The notes under the pieces are model-generated. The model searched no databases and was not told the DNA's origin. It saw only the letters and a program-made list of their open reading frames with translations. From CAYVQZ01 sp964453435 (lineage in GTDB: Bacteria; Abyssobacteria; SURF-5), in NCBI GenBank assembly GCA_964453435.1, contig CAYVQZ010000039.1:1-54120 (forward strand): a stretch of DNA of 54,120 nucleotides. The letters are read 5' to 3'. Below, piece after piece: positions 1 to 8,181 of this stretch (its first letter is position 1; the number at the start of each line of letters is the position of its first letter). The position numbers and the translations under genes are program-made.

Positions 1-145
1 CATAGCAAAAAATAAATGCATTCTGTCAAAACCCACCCTCATGTCGCAGGCCCCCCAATAGGTTGCCTTCCCATCCTTTCTCATGGCATAATACTGTGGT
101 TCGCATTCCAACTGACTGGTTGATAGAGACTTGCAGGAACGCAAT

Positions 146-943
146 ATGAGGATGGAAAAAGGCCGGCCGGCGACTTCGGAATCGCGGGTATGGCTCCTCG
201 CAAAAGACTTGTCGCTGGGAGTCAAGAACCTCTTTTTGCCCGCCTTTTGCTATCATTGTGACGGCAGGATACTCACAGAGGACAACCTCTACTTCTGTCC
301 CGATTGCTGGCAAACCATCGAGCTGGTTTCTGACCCCAAGTGCCCCCGGTGCGGCAGGCCCCACACGCGCCGGGTGGGATTCGAAGCAATCGGGAATTTT
401 GTGTGTTCCGAATGCTTCTCCCAGAAGTTGTGGGTCCGGCATACGCACGCAGCCGGCATCCACTCCGGCGTCATGCGCGATGCCATTCACCTGCTCAAAT
501 ACAAGCGAAAACGACTCGTCGCCCGGCCGCTCGCCACCTTGTTACTCGAGGCCCTTCGCGACAGCGCCGATTTGATTTCTTACGACGCGGTTGTTCCCGT
601 GCCGCTGCACGGAAATCGCAGGCGGGAACGGGGATATAACCAATCGGGACTTATTGCGGAACATCTGTGCCGGGAAATTTCGCGGCTTCTTCTGCTGCCC
701 GCGCTCAGACGAGTGAAAGATACACCGAGCTTCAGCATGCTCGGCTCGCAGGAGAGGCGCAACGAGGTTAGAAATGCGTTTCAACTTGCCCCGGGGACAG
801 ATGTCAGGGGGAAGAAGATAGCCCTTCTCGACGACGTCGTGACAACCGGCGCAACCACCAATGAATGCGCCAGGGTGCTATGCAATGCGGGCGCCGATGT
901 TGTGGACGTGATATCTGTTGCGGCGGCAAGAAGATTGCACTGA
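146..943 (+). CDS. comF: ComF-family phosphoribosyltransferase-like protein
   Basis: A 265-residue ComF/GntX-type protein. Two N-terminal Cys pairs (CYHC and CPDC), then CPRC and CSEC, form the zinc-ribbon region of the family. The C-terminal half is a type I phosphoribosyltransferase fold with the PRPP-binding stretch LLDDVVTTGATT near residue 230 and the family signature PVPLHGNRRRERGYNQ in the middle. ComF proteins are linked to DNA uptake in naturally competent bacteria, but the biochemical role is unsettled and many non-competent bacteria carry one. I start at the ATG at 146 because AGGAA lies 7 nt upstream (135-139); an in-frame TTG at 131 has no comparable site. No other competence gene is nearby. 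Downstream is a vanZ-like gene on the same strand, 21 bp away. Confidence 0.9.
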   Translation: MRMEKGRPATSESRVWLLAKDLSLGVKNLFLPAFCYHCDGRILTEDNLYFCPDCWQTIELVSDPKCPRCGRPHTRRVGFEAIGNFVCSECFSQKLWVRHTHAAGIHSGVMRDAIHLLKYKRKRLVARPLATLLLEALRDSADLISYDAVVPVPLHGNRRRERGYNQSGLIAEHLCREISRLLLLPALRRVKDTPSFSMLGSQERRNEVRNAFQLAPGTDVRGKKIALLDDVVTTGATTNECARVLCNAGADVVDVISVAAARRLH

Positions 944-964
944 GAAAATATAGAGAATAACAGC

Positions 965-1372
965 ATGACAAAACAGCGGAATTCGGAAACGGGCTTTCTT
1001 CTGTGGAACTATATCTCGCCCCCATTCTTCATCCTGACGCTTGGGTACTGCGGATTTCTTTTTTACATCTCCTCGCTGTCCTCACCCGTTCAGTCTCCGT
1101 TCCCGCATTTCGATAAGATCGTGCACTTCTGCCTCTATGCAGGACTGGGGGTCACTGTCGCGGTCGGCCTTCGCCTCGCGAGGCACGACTATTCCGGAAA
1201 ACTGTTGTTCGTCATCCCGCTGCTCGTGGGATTGCTTTACGGGCTGAGCGATGAAACACATCAATTGTTCGTGCGCACGCGAACGTTTGGTGTCGGAGAC
1301 CTTATTGCCGACGCGGCTGGCGCAGCCTTCGCCGCAGCAATTCTCCTCGTGGTGTGGAGAACAAGAGACTAG
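965..1372 (+). CDS. VanZ-like family membrane protein
   Basis: 135 residues with about four hydrophobic segments. Family hallmarks are FDKIVHFCLY in the first half, SDETHQLFV near residue 95 and DLIADAAGA before the last helix. VanZ itself gives low-level teicoplanin resistance, but most homologues are of unknown role in the envelope. The start ATG follows comF by 21 bp, so the two may be co-transcribed. Resistance should not be inferred from this domain alone. Confidence 0.85.
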   Translation: MTKQRNSETGFLLWNYISPPFFILTLGYCGFLFYISSLSSPVQSPFPHFDKIVHFCLYAGLGVTVAVGLRLARHDYSGKLLFVIPLLVGLLYGLSDETHQLFVRTRTFGVGDLIADAAGAAFAAAILLVVWRTRD

Positions 1373-1464
1373 CCTTGCATCCTCTCGCGGCTTTTCCATC
1401 CCGCTCAATCAGTGGAATCGGTGTGAGAGAAATCCCCGCGGCTGAATCGTCCGCAGGCTCCGAG

Positions 1465-2859
1465 TCAGTCGAACCAATGGCAGATTTTCGCACTGCAGAG
1501 GAAGAACGAATTGTGCTTTATCTTTTCCAGATATTCTTCATAGACGAACTTCGGGCTGTTATCCGGATTGTGGCACGTCTCGCAGGTTTCCCGGGTCACC
1601 TCATCGTATCGATGCCGCCGCGGGTCTTCAACGTGCAGACTGCCGGGCCCATGGCAGTCCTCGCAGCCGACGTGCTTCAACTCGGGAGTCTTTTCCGGCG
1701 TGATGAACCCGCTGACGTAGCCGAAACCGACCGTGTGGCAGCGCACGCATTCGGGGTCATACTCGTGCCCTTTTTCCGTAATAGAGTCGAACGCATGGGC
1801 GTGTTTGTCCTTGCGGAAACGGAAGGTGGAGAGCGAATGACATCTGCCGCAGCTCTTGTTGCCCGTGAATTCAACGCTTCCATAGACGCTCCTCGGGTAT
1901 GACCCGAGAAGGTTCTCGGCTCTGACCATCTGCTGGTATTCGTCCAGCAGGACCAGCATGCGGCGCGCTTCTCCCACGCTTGCCTCGAGTTTTTCGGCGG
2001 TATAGCCGGTGAAGGTCGGTGCGTCGTCTTCAAGCCGGAAGCGGGCGACACCCACATGCATGCCCTTCGTTCCCGCAAAGAGGACCGGCGCATCGCCTGC
2101 ATAATCGGGCGCGATGTTCGGGTCCTCGCCGCTGTGGCTGACAATAAGCATGGCGAATTGCGGAAACCGCTTTGCCACCAGCCTCGCCTCCGGCTCACCC
2201 ATGTGCGCCAAGAGAATAAAGAGGTCGGCCTCCGCCTTGAGCTCGTCGAGCAGCTGTTCCAGCCTCGATTCGTATTCCTCCACCACGCATTCGGGACTGA
2301 CCTCCTCGATTTCTCCTTTGAAATCTGTCGAAATGATTCCCACTATGGCGGTCTGCACCGCCCGCCCGGCAACGTTTACCTCATGCACCGCATACGGTTC
2401 GAAGTGGACATTGCCATCCGGAGCCGTAATGTTCGCGCTTACCAGCGGGACACCCGTGAAATCGCTCACGTACTTGAGATAGTCGACCCCGAGAATCAGG
2501 TCCTGCTCACCGACATTGGCCGCCGCGTACCCCATTTCTGCCATTGCTTTCATCGCGGTTTCGTACTTGAGTTCCGGCTGGCGGCCATACCCTCGGTTCA
2601 CATCGCCGTTGTCAACCAGCAACACGGGCGTTCCGGCGCGAACCGAGCGCACGAACGAATCCCTCCTGGGAAGACCTCCCAGTTGCTGCTCGCTTCACCC
2701 GCAGGGCTCGATGAACCCGTTCGCCTCTCCCGTGAAGAGCACAAGGAAATCCGCCTGTTCGTCCGGACGGGAATTCAGCCGGGAAGGGGAAAGCAGAACG
2801 AAAACCGAGAGGAAAACAAAAAAAAAGCAAATGTTGGCTGTAAACTTCCTGCTCGTCAT
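1465..2859 (-). CDS. periplasmic metallophosphatase-multiheme cytochrome c protein, predicted selenoprotein (Sec55)
   Basis: Seen: reading through one in-frame TGA (2695-2697) gives a 464-residue protein. It begins at the ATG at 2859, has an N-terminal signal peptide (basic start, then a Phe/Val/Leu-rich core), followed by FLVLFTGEANGFIEPCG, the TGA, then SEQQLGGLPRRDSF. The part after the TGA continues as a UshA/5'-nucleotidase-like metallophosphatase fold (VDNGDV, NVGEQDL, LLAHMGE, VSHSGEDPN). The C-terminal third has four CxxCH haem sites (CGRCH, CVRCH, CEDCH, CETCH) and a final CSAKICH that could be a CX4CH site. Known: exported metallophosphatases linked to c554-like cytochromes usually read PCGCS..QLGG..RR here, so the TGA replaces the second Cys. 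A SECIS-like hairpin follows at 2666-2682. Inferred: an exported, haem-containing redox protein of unknown substrate. Without Sec insertion only the part from GTG 2652 would be called, with no signal peptide, so haem loading would fail. Confidence 0.85.
2666..2682 (-). promoter_or_regulatory. bacterial SECIS hairpin for the metallophosphatase-cytochrome gene
   Basis: Perfect 6-bp stem CTGGGA/TCCCAG (2682-2677 with 2671-2666) closing a 5-nt loop GGTCT (2676-2672). There are 18 nt between the UGA and the loop. This fits the bacterial SECIS model: apical loop about 16-37 nt from the UGA, with a G among the first loop bases. The loop has the same GGUCU as the E. coli fdhF SECIS that SelB recognises. 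Confidence 0.8.
2695..2697 (-). other. in-frame UGA recoded as selenocysteine
   Basis: The codon lies between PCG and SEQQLGG in the metallophosphatase-cytochrome gene, at residue 55. Protein-like sequence continues in the same frame on both sides with no indel, and the residue replaced is the conserved Cys of the family's PCGC motif. A frameshift is not needed to join the two halves. Confidence 0.85.
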
Positions 2860-2868
2860 TGTCGAGTG

Positions 2869-2898
2869 TATTATAGCGGGACCTTCCTTGCCGCGTCA
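2869..2898 (-). promoter_or_regulatory. sigma70-type promoter for the metallophosphatase-cytochrome gene
   Basis: On the minus strand TTGACG (2898-2893) and a perfect TATAAT (2874-2869) are separated by 18 bp. The -10 box ends only 9 nt before the ATG at 2859, so the mRNA would have almost no leader. No Shine-Dalgarno sequence sits at a useful distance from that ATG (AAGGAAGG is about 24 nt away), which fits leaderless translation. An in-frame stop at 2898-2896 excludes a much earlier start. Confidence 0.55.
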
Positions 2899-2966
2899 AC
2901 ATGTGCGGGTTTCATCGCATGGTGAAGGAGTGTGCGAAGTCCGAGCACACATAACTTCCTGAGATG

Positions 2967-3839
2967 TCAGTGCGCCCGCCTGTATTCCTTGCGCTCTTCG
3001 AGGTATTCCTTCAGCGCGTCGCGCCAGAACGGCAGCGGTTCGACCTCGGACGCCGCAGCGAGGTTCCTGTTCTTCAGCACCGAGTAACGCGGACGTTTAG
3101 CAGCCGTCCTGAATTCGGCCGATGTTGTGGGCGAGAGATTCGGTTTAAGGCCGGAGAGTTCGAAGATGGCGGCCGCGAACTCGTGCCACGAGCATTCGCC
3201 GTCGCAGCTCATGTGATACAACCCGTAACGGCCTGTTTCAATCAGCGCCCTGATGCGCGGCGCCAGTGCGCGCGTATAGGTGGGCGTGAGAACCTGGTCG
3301 TTGACCACTTTGATATCCTTGCCTTCGCGTGCCAGCTTCAGCATGGTCTCCACGAAGTTTGTTCCCTTGCCTCTGCTTCCCGCGACGCCGTACAGCCCGG
3401 AAACGCGAAGGATGAAATGTTTATCGTACAGGTAGCGAATGAAATACTCGCCGGCGAGTTTCGAGATTGCGTATGCGTTGAGTGGGCGGGGGGCGTCGTC
3501 CTCCGTATAAGGCCGCGCGCTTTCTCCATCGAAAACATAATCCGTGCTGAAATGGACGAAAACAGCGTCTCTCTCGCGGCATTCAAGAGCGAGATTCCGC
3601 ACCGCCAGCGCGTTCACTTCCAGCGCCCTTGCCGCGTTTCCCTCGCACTCGTCAACCCGATGGTAGGCCGCCGTGTTTATCACGACATCGGGCAAATGCT
3701 CGCCCAGAACCCGCCGAACCTGCCCGTAATCGCAAATATCGAGGTCGCCCCTGGAAAGAGGAACAAGTCCCTCATCCGAATACGACTTGCGAAGGTCGCT
3801 CCCCAGTTGCCCGTCCGCCCCTATAAGAAGAGTCCTCAC
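2967..3839 (-). CDS. rfbD: dTDP-4-dehydrorhamnose reductase
   Basis: 290 residues, the usual length for RfbD/RmlD, the NAD(P)H-dependent last step of dTDP-L-rhamnose synthesis. Visible are the N-terminal Rossmann motif GADGQLGSDL (residues 8-17), INTAAYHRVDECE, HFSTDYVFDG, the catalytic-type YAISKLAGE and RVSGLYG. It starts at GTG 3839 with GAGGA just upstream. No other rhamnose genes (rfbA, B, C) are adjacent, so substrate assignment rests on the family; a related extended SDR is possible. It lies upstream of the selenoprotein gene on the same strand, but a promoter in the gap suggests separate transcription. Confidence 0.85.
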   Translation of the reverse strand: MRTLLIGADGQLGSDLRKSYSDEGLVPLSRGDLDICDYGQVRRVLGEHLPDVVINTAAYHRVDECEGNAARALEVNALAVRNLALECRERDAVFVHFSTDYVFDGESARPYTEDDAPRPLNAYAISKLAGEYFIRYLYDKHFILRVSGLYGVAGSRGKGTNFVETMLKLAREGKDIKVVNDQVLTPTYTRALAPRIRALIETGRYGLYHMSCDGECSWHEFAAAIFELSGLKPNLSPTTSAEFRTAAKRPRYSVLKNRNLAAASEVEPLPFWRDALKEYLEERKEYRRAH

Positions 3840-4285
3840 TCCTCAATTCTCCTTCACCGGCCGAGTTCTCAAAATTTCGCACTCGCTCCATTTCTTCAAA
3901 CGCGACGTGTTCGCTTTCTTGTATCTGTCGCGCGGTTGCCCGATCCGCCGAAACGCGGTCCGAGGAGGTGCGCCCAATTACGGAATCCTTCTCTTTTGGG
4001 ATTGGCGGACTCCTCCCCCAGCGCGCATTGCCCGACCATGAGACGGATTCCTACTCCCCTGCGCCGGCCATTCGGCACAATGGACAATCGTGGAACGGTT
4101 AGTATTCACTTCTCTTAAGTTGATATGAGACGACTCATGATGACCCGTTCCCGGATCGTACCCTGCCGCAGGCCGGTCATCGGCCATCTTTGTAAACCGG
4201 CGGTTTCCAGGCTCAAAGGTGTCCCCATAATAGCAGATTCGAAGGTATTGTCAAGACGGGCGGCAGACGCAAGCGGAGAAAACGA
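3840..4285. repeat. intergenic region with modules of the dispersed repeat family
   Basis: No convincing gene. CCCAATTACGGAATCC at 3973-3988 matches copies at 30472 and 35782. The following ATTGGCGGACTCCTCCCCC and CATGAGACGG resemble modules at 30.7, 34.2, 35.85 and 37.05 kb. Short open frames here show no protein-like composition. Confidence 0.55.
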
Positions 4286-4317
4286 AAGACGCCGGCCCTC
4301 ATGCAAGCCGGCGTCTT
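4277..4317 (-). terminator. rho-independent terminator of the Tyr/Pro-rich protein gene
   Basis: Perfect 11-bp inverted repeat (4286-4296 with 4307-4317, core GCCGGC) around a 10-nt loop. On the minus strand it is followed by a T-rich run (TCGTTTTC, to about 4277). It lies about 40 bp past the stop at 4358. Confidence 0.75.
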
Positions 4318-4357
4318 CCAACGGGTTACTGCGACACTCCATTCGTTGACACCAACC

Positions 4358-4699
4358 CTAGTAGTAATATCTGTGATAATAAACCCGCGGCGGCGGTGGC
4401 GGCGCATAGTACGGCCGGTAATAGACCCGACGCTCAATTATCACCGGCGGTGGCGGCGGCGCGTAGACAACCGGCGGAGCCACATAAACGGGCGCTACCG
4501 GAGCCGGTGTCGCATGGACGACTCCACCCCCCAAAATACCGCGGACAACACCCACACCAATGCCGACGGCGGAGCGGGCCGCTATAGCGCCGAGTTCTAA
4601 TTTGAAACCCTTTTCGAACTCATCCCCGGCATATGCGGGTGAAATCAACACACCGCTCAGCACGATCGCCAGCGTTATTGTCAGCAATCCTCTTTTCAT
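4358..4699 (-). CDS. small exported Tyr/Pro-rich protein
   Basis: 113 residues. A clear Sec signal peptide (MKRGLLTITLAIVL... ending SPAYA) is followed by about 40 residues with a glycine-rich hydrophobic stretch (GIGVGVVRGILGGG). The C-terminal half is built from Pro, Tyr, Val and Arg (APPPPP, ERRVYYRPYY, YYHRYYY). I start at ATG 4699 because GGGAGGA lies 8 nt upstream; upstream in-frame codons lack a site and would bury the signal peptide. Such low-complexity PY-rich tails occur in small envelope or surface proteins of unknown function. A terminator follows, so it is probably monocistronic. Confidence 0.7.
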   Translation of the reverse strand: MKRGLLTITLAIVLSGVLISPAYAGDEFEKGFKLELGAIAARSAVGIGVGVVRGILGGGVVHATPAPVAPVYVAPPVVYAPPPPPVIIERRVYYRPYYAPPPPPRVYYHRYYY

Positions 4700-4779
4700 C
4701 GTGGTGTCCTCCCGGGCGGGCAGCCCAACCCACCTTGGTGACAAAGTTCGTGACACAATTTCATCGAAGCCTTTTAACA

Positions 4780-4785
4780 ATTATA
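4780..4785 (-). promoter_or_regulatory. candidate extended -10 promoter for the Tyr/Pro-rich protein gene
   Basis: The minus strand reads TGATATAAT, an extended -10 with perfect TATAAT at 4785-4780, about 80 nt before the ATG at 4699. The -35 region is weak, as is common for extended -10 promoters. Confidence 0.4.
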
Positions 4786-5216
4786 TCATACACTCCTTTA
4801 TCTGGAAATGTAACTTCGCTTCTCATGGTCCATTATTTTTCGTTTTTTCAAAAATCGAGCGGGGGGATCAAGCGTTCCCTCGCTTCGCTTACCATTTTGA
4901 CGACCATATTTCAGAAATATTCAGAAACGAGGATGCATATTTCAGTCAGCAGTCTCGGCCTTAAAATCGACGCTCTCCGGCGCATTGACGCTTATTCCGG
5001 CAGTGTGTTAAGATTGTTACAGATATTTGTGGCCGAAACAGTTGAAGCGCAAGCTCGGAAGGCTCTCTCAGGATTGACTGATTCGGGCTTCCGTAACAGT
5101 CCGCCAATCTGGGAGTCCTGCGCCGCGGGACGCCGCAACGGGGTACAGCTCCCTGCGTTGGCTTTTCGGCATAATGTGCAATCGCGGCGCAGATGCACTG
5201 CAGGGGCTTCTTCGGG
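4786..5216. other. intergenic region without a recognised gene
   Basis: Separates the divergent genes at 4699 (minus) and 5217 (plus). The region is AT-richer near 4790-4960, consistent with promoters in both directions. I see no conserved open frame, RNA or strong repeat. Long minus-strand frames across 4961-5831 are out of register with the plus-strand genes and lack domain features. Confidence 0.4.
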
Positions 5217-5756
5217 ATGCATGGAATAAAGGGCGCGGTCGAAAGCGATAGAACGGAGGACCGCTCCCGCACGGTCTCTAGCGCTAACCAGCCGTTCATC
5301 GCAATACTCATTGCCGCTCTGGCGTTGACGATTGTAACGTCTCTCATGCTGTTCGCTGTCAGGCGAACCAGCGTCACCGCGAAGGTGGCGGCGGAGGGCG
5401 AAAAACTTGCCCCCGAAACCTACGGACGATATCTCGCAATTGAACGATATGTCGCAAGCCTCAGGACAAACGTTATCGGCGCCCGTGAATTGCAGATCAG
5501 GGGGTTCGTTCGAAATGCCGGAAGAATGACCGTGCGCTCCGCCGACTTGTGGTGCGTTTTTCAAACGAAAAACGGGATGAAGATTTCTTTTGACATCCCT
5601 CTTGTGGTTGAAAGTCGGATGCAAGATATTGGTAATGAACCGCTTGTGCCATTTTCGGGGAGACCTTTTGACGTGCGTATCCCCAACCTGCCCGAAAACG
5701 TTGTTCCGGAGATTCTGGGAACCGATATTGTGAACATAAAATTTCTTGATCGCTGA
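5217..5756 (+). CDS. single-pass membrane protein of unknown function
   Basis: About 179 residues. A short charged N-terminus is followed by one hydrophobic helix (IAILIAALALTIVTSLMLF) and an exterior domain rich in beta-prone residues (LQIRGFVRNAGRMTVRSADLWCVF). This looks like an Ig-like or FxLYD-type sandwich, but I cannot assign a family. I chose ATG 5217; an in-frame ATG at 5193 is also possible. The stop lies 38 bp before the GTG of the glutamate-cysteine ligase gene, so the two may be co-transcribed. Confidence 0.6.
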   Translation: MHGIKGAVESDRTEDRSRTVSSANQPFIAILIAALALTIVTSLMLFAVRRTSVTAKVAAEGEKLAPETYGRYLAIERYVASLRTNVIGARELQIRGFVRNAGRMTVRSADLWCVFQTKNGMKISFDIPLVVESRMQDIGNEPLVPFSGRPFDVRIPNLPENVVPEILGTDIVNIKFLDR

Positions 5757-5793
5757 ACCGCCGGCTCGCGTCAAGAAAAGTGGAGATGAAATC

Positions 5794-7065
5794 GTGGATG
5801 TAGAGCAGATAGAAGCAAAACTCGCCGCCAAGAGCTCACTCGTCGAGGATTGGATTCAACACCACGCCGAACGCTATTGTTTTCCCATATACTCATCGGT
5901 CGATCTGCGCGACGCGGGCTTCAAGATGTCAGCCATCGACGCAAACATTTTTCCGGCAGGCTTCAACAATCTGTGTGAATCGTTCTTAGACAGCGGCGCG
6001 CGGCTTCTGCGAGAGTTTGTCGCCGCTTCATACGGTGACGTCGAACGTATTGCTATTTATCCGGAAAATCATACCCGCAACAAATATTACCTGCAAAACC
6101 TGCACTCGCTGAAATCACTGGTCGAGCGGGCCGGGTTTCGGGTACTCATCGGAACCGCCGACCCGAAATTCCCAAACGACGTAACCGAATTGGAAACGCA
6201 AGAAGGCCAGACAATCCGAATATACAAGCTGTCAAGAAATGGAAGTATCCTTAAAAAAAACGATTTCGTTCCCGACCTCATCCTCGTGAACAACGATTTT
6301 TCCGATGGGAATCCCGATGAACTTGTTGGCATAGAGCAACCGATAACACCCCCTCCGGCAATGGGCTGGCATATTCGGTCGAAGTGGGAGCATTTCCAGT
6401 TGTACAGCTTTCTCATAAGCGAATTCGCGGAAATTATCGAAGTCGACCCGTGGCTGCTTTCGCCGATAACCGACTTTGAGGGCGATATCGATTTCAAGAG
6501 CGGCGAGGGGATAGACCGTGTGGCAAGAAAGGTGGATTTGGCGGCGAAGCGTGTGGCCGATAAATATCGCCAGCACAACATTGACAGGGAGCCGCGCATC
6601 TTCGTAAAGGACAACGCGGGCACCTACGGAATGGGGAACATCGTGGTCGCCTCCGGCGAAGCCGTGTTGAATCTGAACCGGAGCCAGCGAAACAAGATGT
6701 CACGCGGGAAGAGCGGGTCGGCAATTCGCGCCGTGATCATTCAGGAATGCATTCCGACCGCCGACTTCTTCCAGGGATACCCGGGTGAGCCGGTGATCTA
6801 CATGGTTGGCGACAAGGTGCTCGGCGGCTTTTTCCGATACAGCCACACGAAATCCGAGGCTGACAACCTGAATGCGCCGGGAATGATGTTTGCCAAATTG
6901 TGTGTTACCGAGGGCGACGACCTCAACGGGGTTCTCGCCTGCTATCACGGACATTGCTCTTTCGCCCTGTACTATGCGATTGCCCGGATCGCCGGCCTGG
7001 CGATGGGGAGAGAGATGAAGAATCGGGAACTCTGCCCTCCGGCTGTCTATCCGGGAATAACTTAA
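5794..7065 (+). CDS. gshA: glutamate-cysteine ligase (acidithiobacillus/proteobacterial type)
   Basis: 423 residues matching the glutamate-cysteine ligase family first defined in Acidithiobacillus ferrooxidans, which is unrelated in sequence to E. coli GshA. Recognisable stretches are SSVDLRDAGFKMSAIDANIFPAGFNN, IYPENHTRN, FVKDNAGTYGMG and NAPGMMFAKLC. The product would be gamma-glutamylcysteine, the first step of glutathione synthesis. I start at GTG 5794 because GGAGAT lies 6 nt upstream; TTG 5746 overlaps the previous gene and has no site. No gshB is present here, so the thiol may stop at gamma-glutamylcysteine or gshB is elsewhere. The TIM-barrel gene downstream follows by 52 bp. Confidence 0.8.
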   Translation: MDVEQIEAKLAAKSSLVEDWIQHHAERYCFPIYSSVDLRDAGFKMSAIDANIFPAGFNNLCESFLDSGARLLREFVAASYGDVERIAIYPENHTRNKYYLQNLHSLKSLVERAGFRVLIGTADPKFPNDVTELETQEGQTIRIYKLSRNGSILKKNDFVPDLILVNNDFSDGNPDELVGIEQPITPPPAMGWHIRSKWEHFQLYSFLISEFAEIIEVDPWLLSPITDFEGDIDFKSGEGIDRVARKVDLAAKRVADKYRQHNIDREPRIFVKDNAGTYGMGNIVVASGEAVLNLNRSQRNKMSRGKSGSAIRAVIIQECIPTADFFQGYPGEPVIYMVGDKVLGGFFRYSHTKSEADNLNAPGMMFAKLCVTEGDDLNGVLACYHGHCSFALYYAIARIAGLAMGREMKNRELCPPAVYPGIT

Positions 7066-7117
7066 AAGACAGCCTCCAGAAGCGTTGTTGCAGCGGCATC
7101 CGTGAATAAGGAGAGGT

Positions 7118-7984
7118 TTGCTGGAAAAGAAAACTGACGCCGCGGCCACTGCCAAAACGGCGCCTCAAAAACCGTTTTGGACACACAGGGGAGTGCGCCT
7201 CTTTGCGGCCCTTCCTTTCAGGATGGTTCGGAGGAAGGTCCCGTTTCTGCGGCGCAACGGACTTGGCGTGGAACTGATGCTGTATGATACGAATTGGATT
7301 TGCAATTATCCGGCCGACAAGGTATCCGAACTCGCCTATCTGCTTTGGGACGAGGAAATCGGGGTCTCCGCACATGGGCCCATCCATGATTTGAATCCCG
7401 GCAGTCTCGATGCGGTTATCCGCGACTATACCCGGCATTGCTACTTGAAGACGCTCGCGATTTGTCAGGCCGTTGGAGCGAATCATGTGGTCCTGCATTT
7501 GGGTATGAACCCACTGTTGCCCGAAAGCGCGCTGGACAAATGGCTCGAGAGCAGCGTGCACACGTGGGCTCCCATCATCGACATGGCAGAGCAACTGAAA
7601 ATCAGCATCAGGCTCGAGAACATGTTCATCCCTTCTCCCGCTTACATGATTCGCCTGAAAGAAAGGCTCAAGTCCGACATCGTGAAGTTCTGTTTCGACA
7701 TCGGCCATTTTCATGTCTATTCGAAAGACCCCCTCAGCCACTGGCTGAACGAGTTCGGCGCCGACTTGGCAGAAATACACATCAACGACAATATGGGCAC
7801 GGAAGACGAACATCTGGCTCTTGGGAGAGGCAACATCGACTTCAGACGATTTTTTAGAGAACTGGCTGCCCGAAACTTGAACCCTCAATTCACCCTCGAA
7901 ATGACGAGCGACAAATTCGAGGAGAGCCTCGCCCGCCTGTCGGAAAACCAGTGGCTGAACCATTTCTCCGATGAACCGGCGTAA
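7118..7984 (+). CDS. sugar phosphate isomerase/epimerase-like TIM-barrel protein
   Basis: 288 residues of the xylose-isomerase-like TIM-barrel (AP endonuclease family 2) superfamily. Metal/active-site-type stretches are ISAHGPIHDLNP, NHVVLHLGMNP, IRLENMF, CFDIGHFHVY, EIHINDNMGTEDEHLALGRGNIDF and LEMTS. The His, Glu and Asp in these match usual divalent-metal ligands. It starts at TTG 7118 directly behind AAGGAGAGG. The substrate cannot be told from sequence. It may belong with the upstream ligase gene as one transcript. Confidence 0.75.
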   Translation: MLEKKTDAAATAKTAPQKPFWTHRGVRLFAALPFRMVRRKVPFLRRNGLGVELMLYDTNWICNYPADKVSELAYLLWDEEIGVSAHGPIHDLNPGSLDAVIRDYTRHCYLKTLAICQAVGANHVVLHLGMNPLLPESALDKWLESSVHTWAPIIDMAEQLKISIRLENMFIPSPAYMIRLKERLKSDIVKFCFDIGHFHVYSKDPLSHWLNEFGADLAEIHINDNMGTEDEHLALGRGNIDFRRFFRELAARNLNPQFTLEMTSDKFEESLARLSENQWLNHFSDEPA

Positions 7985-8100
7985 ATCAATTTCCAAACCC
8001 ACCAGGAAGGCTGCATTCCCATAATTCCTTGGCTCAGTGCGGGTTCCAGATGCCGTTTCGCGCCAATCCCGTTTCGAGGGGAAGCGCGCGTCGGTCGAAC

Positions 8101-8120
8101 TTGACAGGGCTTGACAGGGC
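8101..8120 (+). repeat. perfect 10-bp tandem duplication containing TTGACA
   Basis: TTGACAGGGC is repeated head to tail at 8101-8110 and 8111-8120, 60 bp upstream of the FmdB-like gene. Each unit carries a consensus -35 hexamer. A weak AT-rich -10 (around 8135-8144) follows. It may be a promoter with a duplicated -35, or chance. Confidence 0.4.
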
Positions 8121-8181
8121 TTTCGAATTCAGGGAAAATATGATACGAGGAAATATTTCTCGAGCATGCCGGAGGTTAGAG

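Noticed and set aside
1354..1902. 182-codon plus-strand frame
   Set aside because: Antisense to the cytochrome part of the selenoprotein gene; no features of its own.
2650..2720. Frameshift (assembly error) instead of Sec insertion in the metallophosphatase gene
   Set aside because: Signal peptide, PCG, and SEQQLGG are all in one frame with only the TGA between them. No indel is required, and a SECIS-like hairpin follows.
2612..2902. 96-codon minus-strand frame over the start of the metallophosphatase gene
   Set aside because: Out of frame with both the signal peptide and the phosphatase. Its translation lacks family motifs, while the TGA-containing frame explains all of them.
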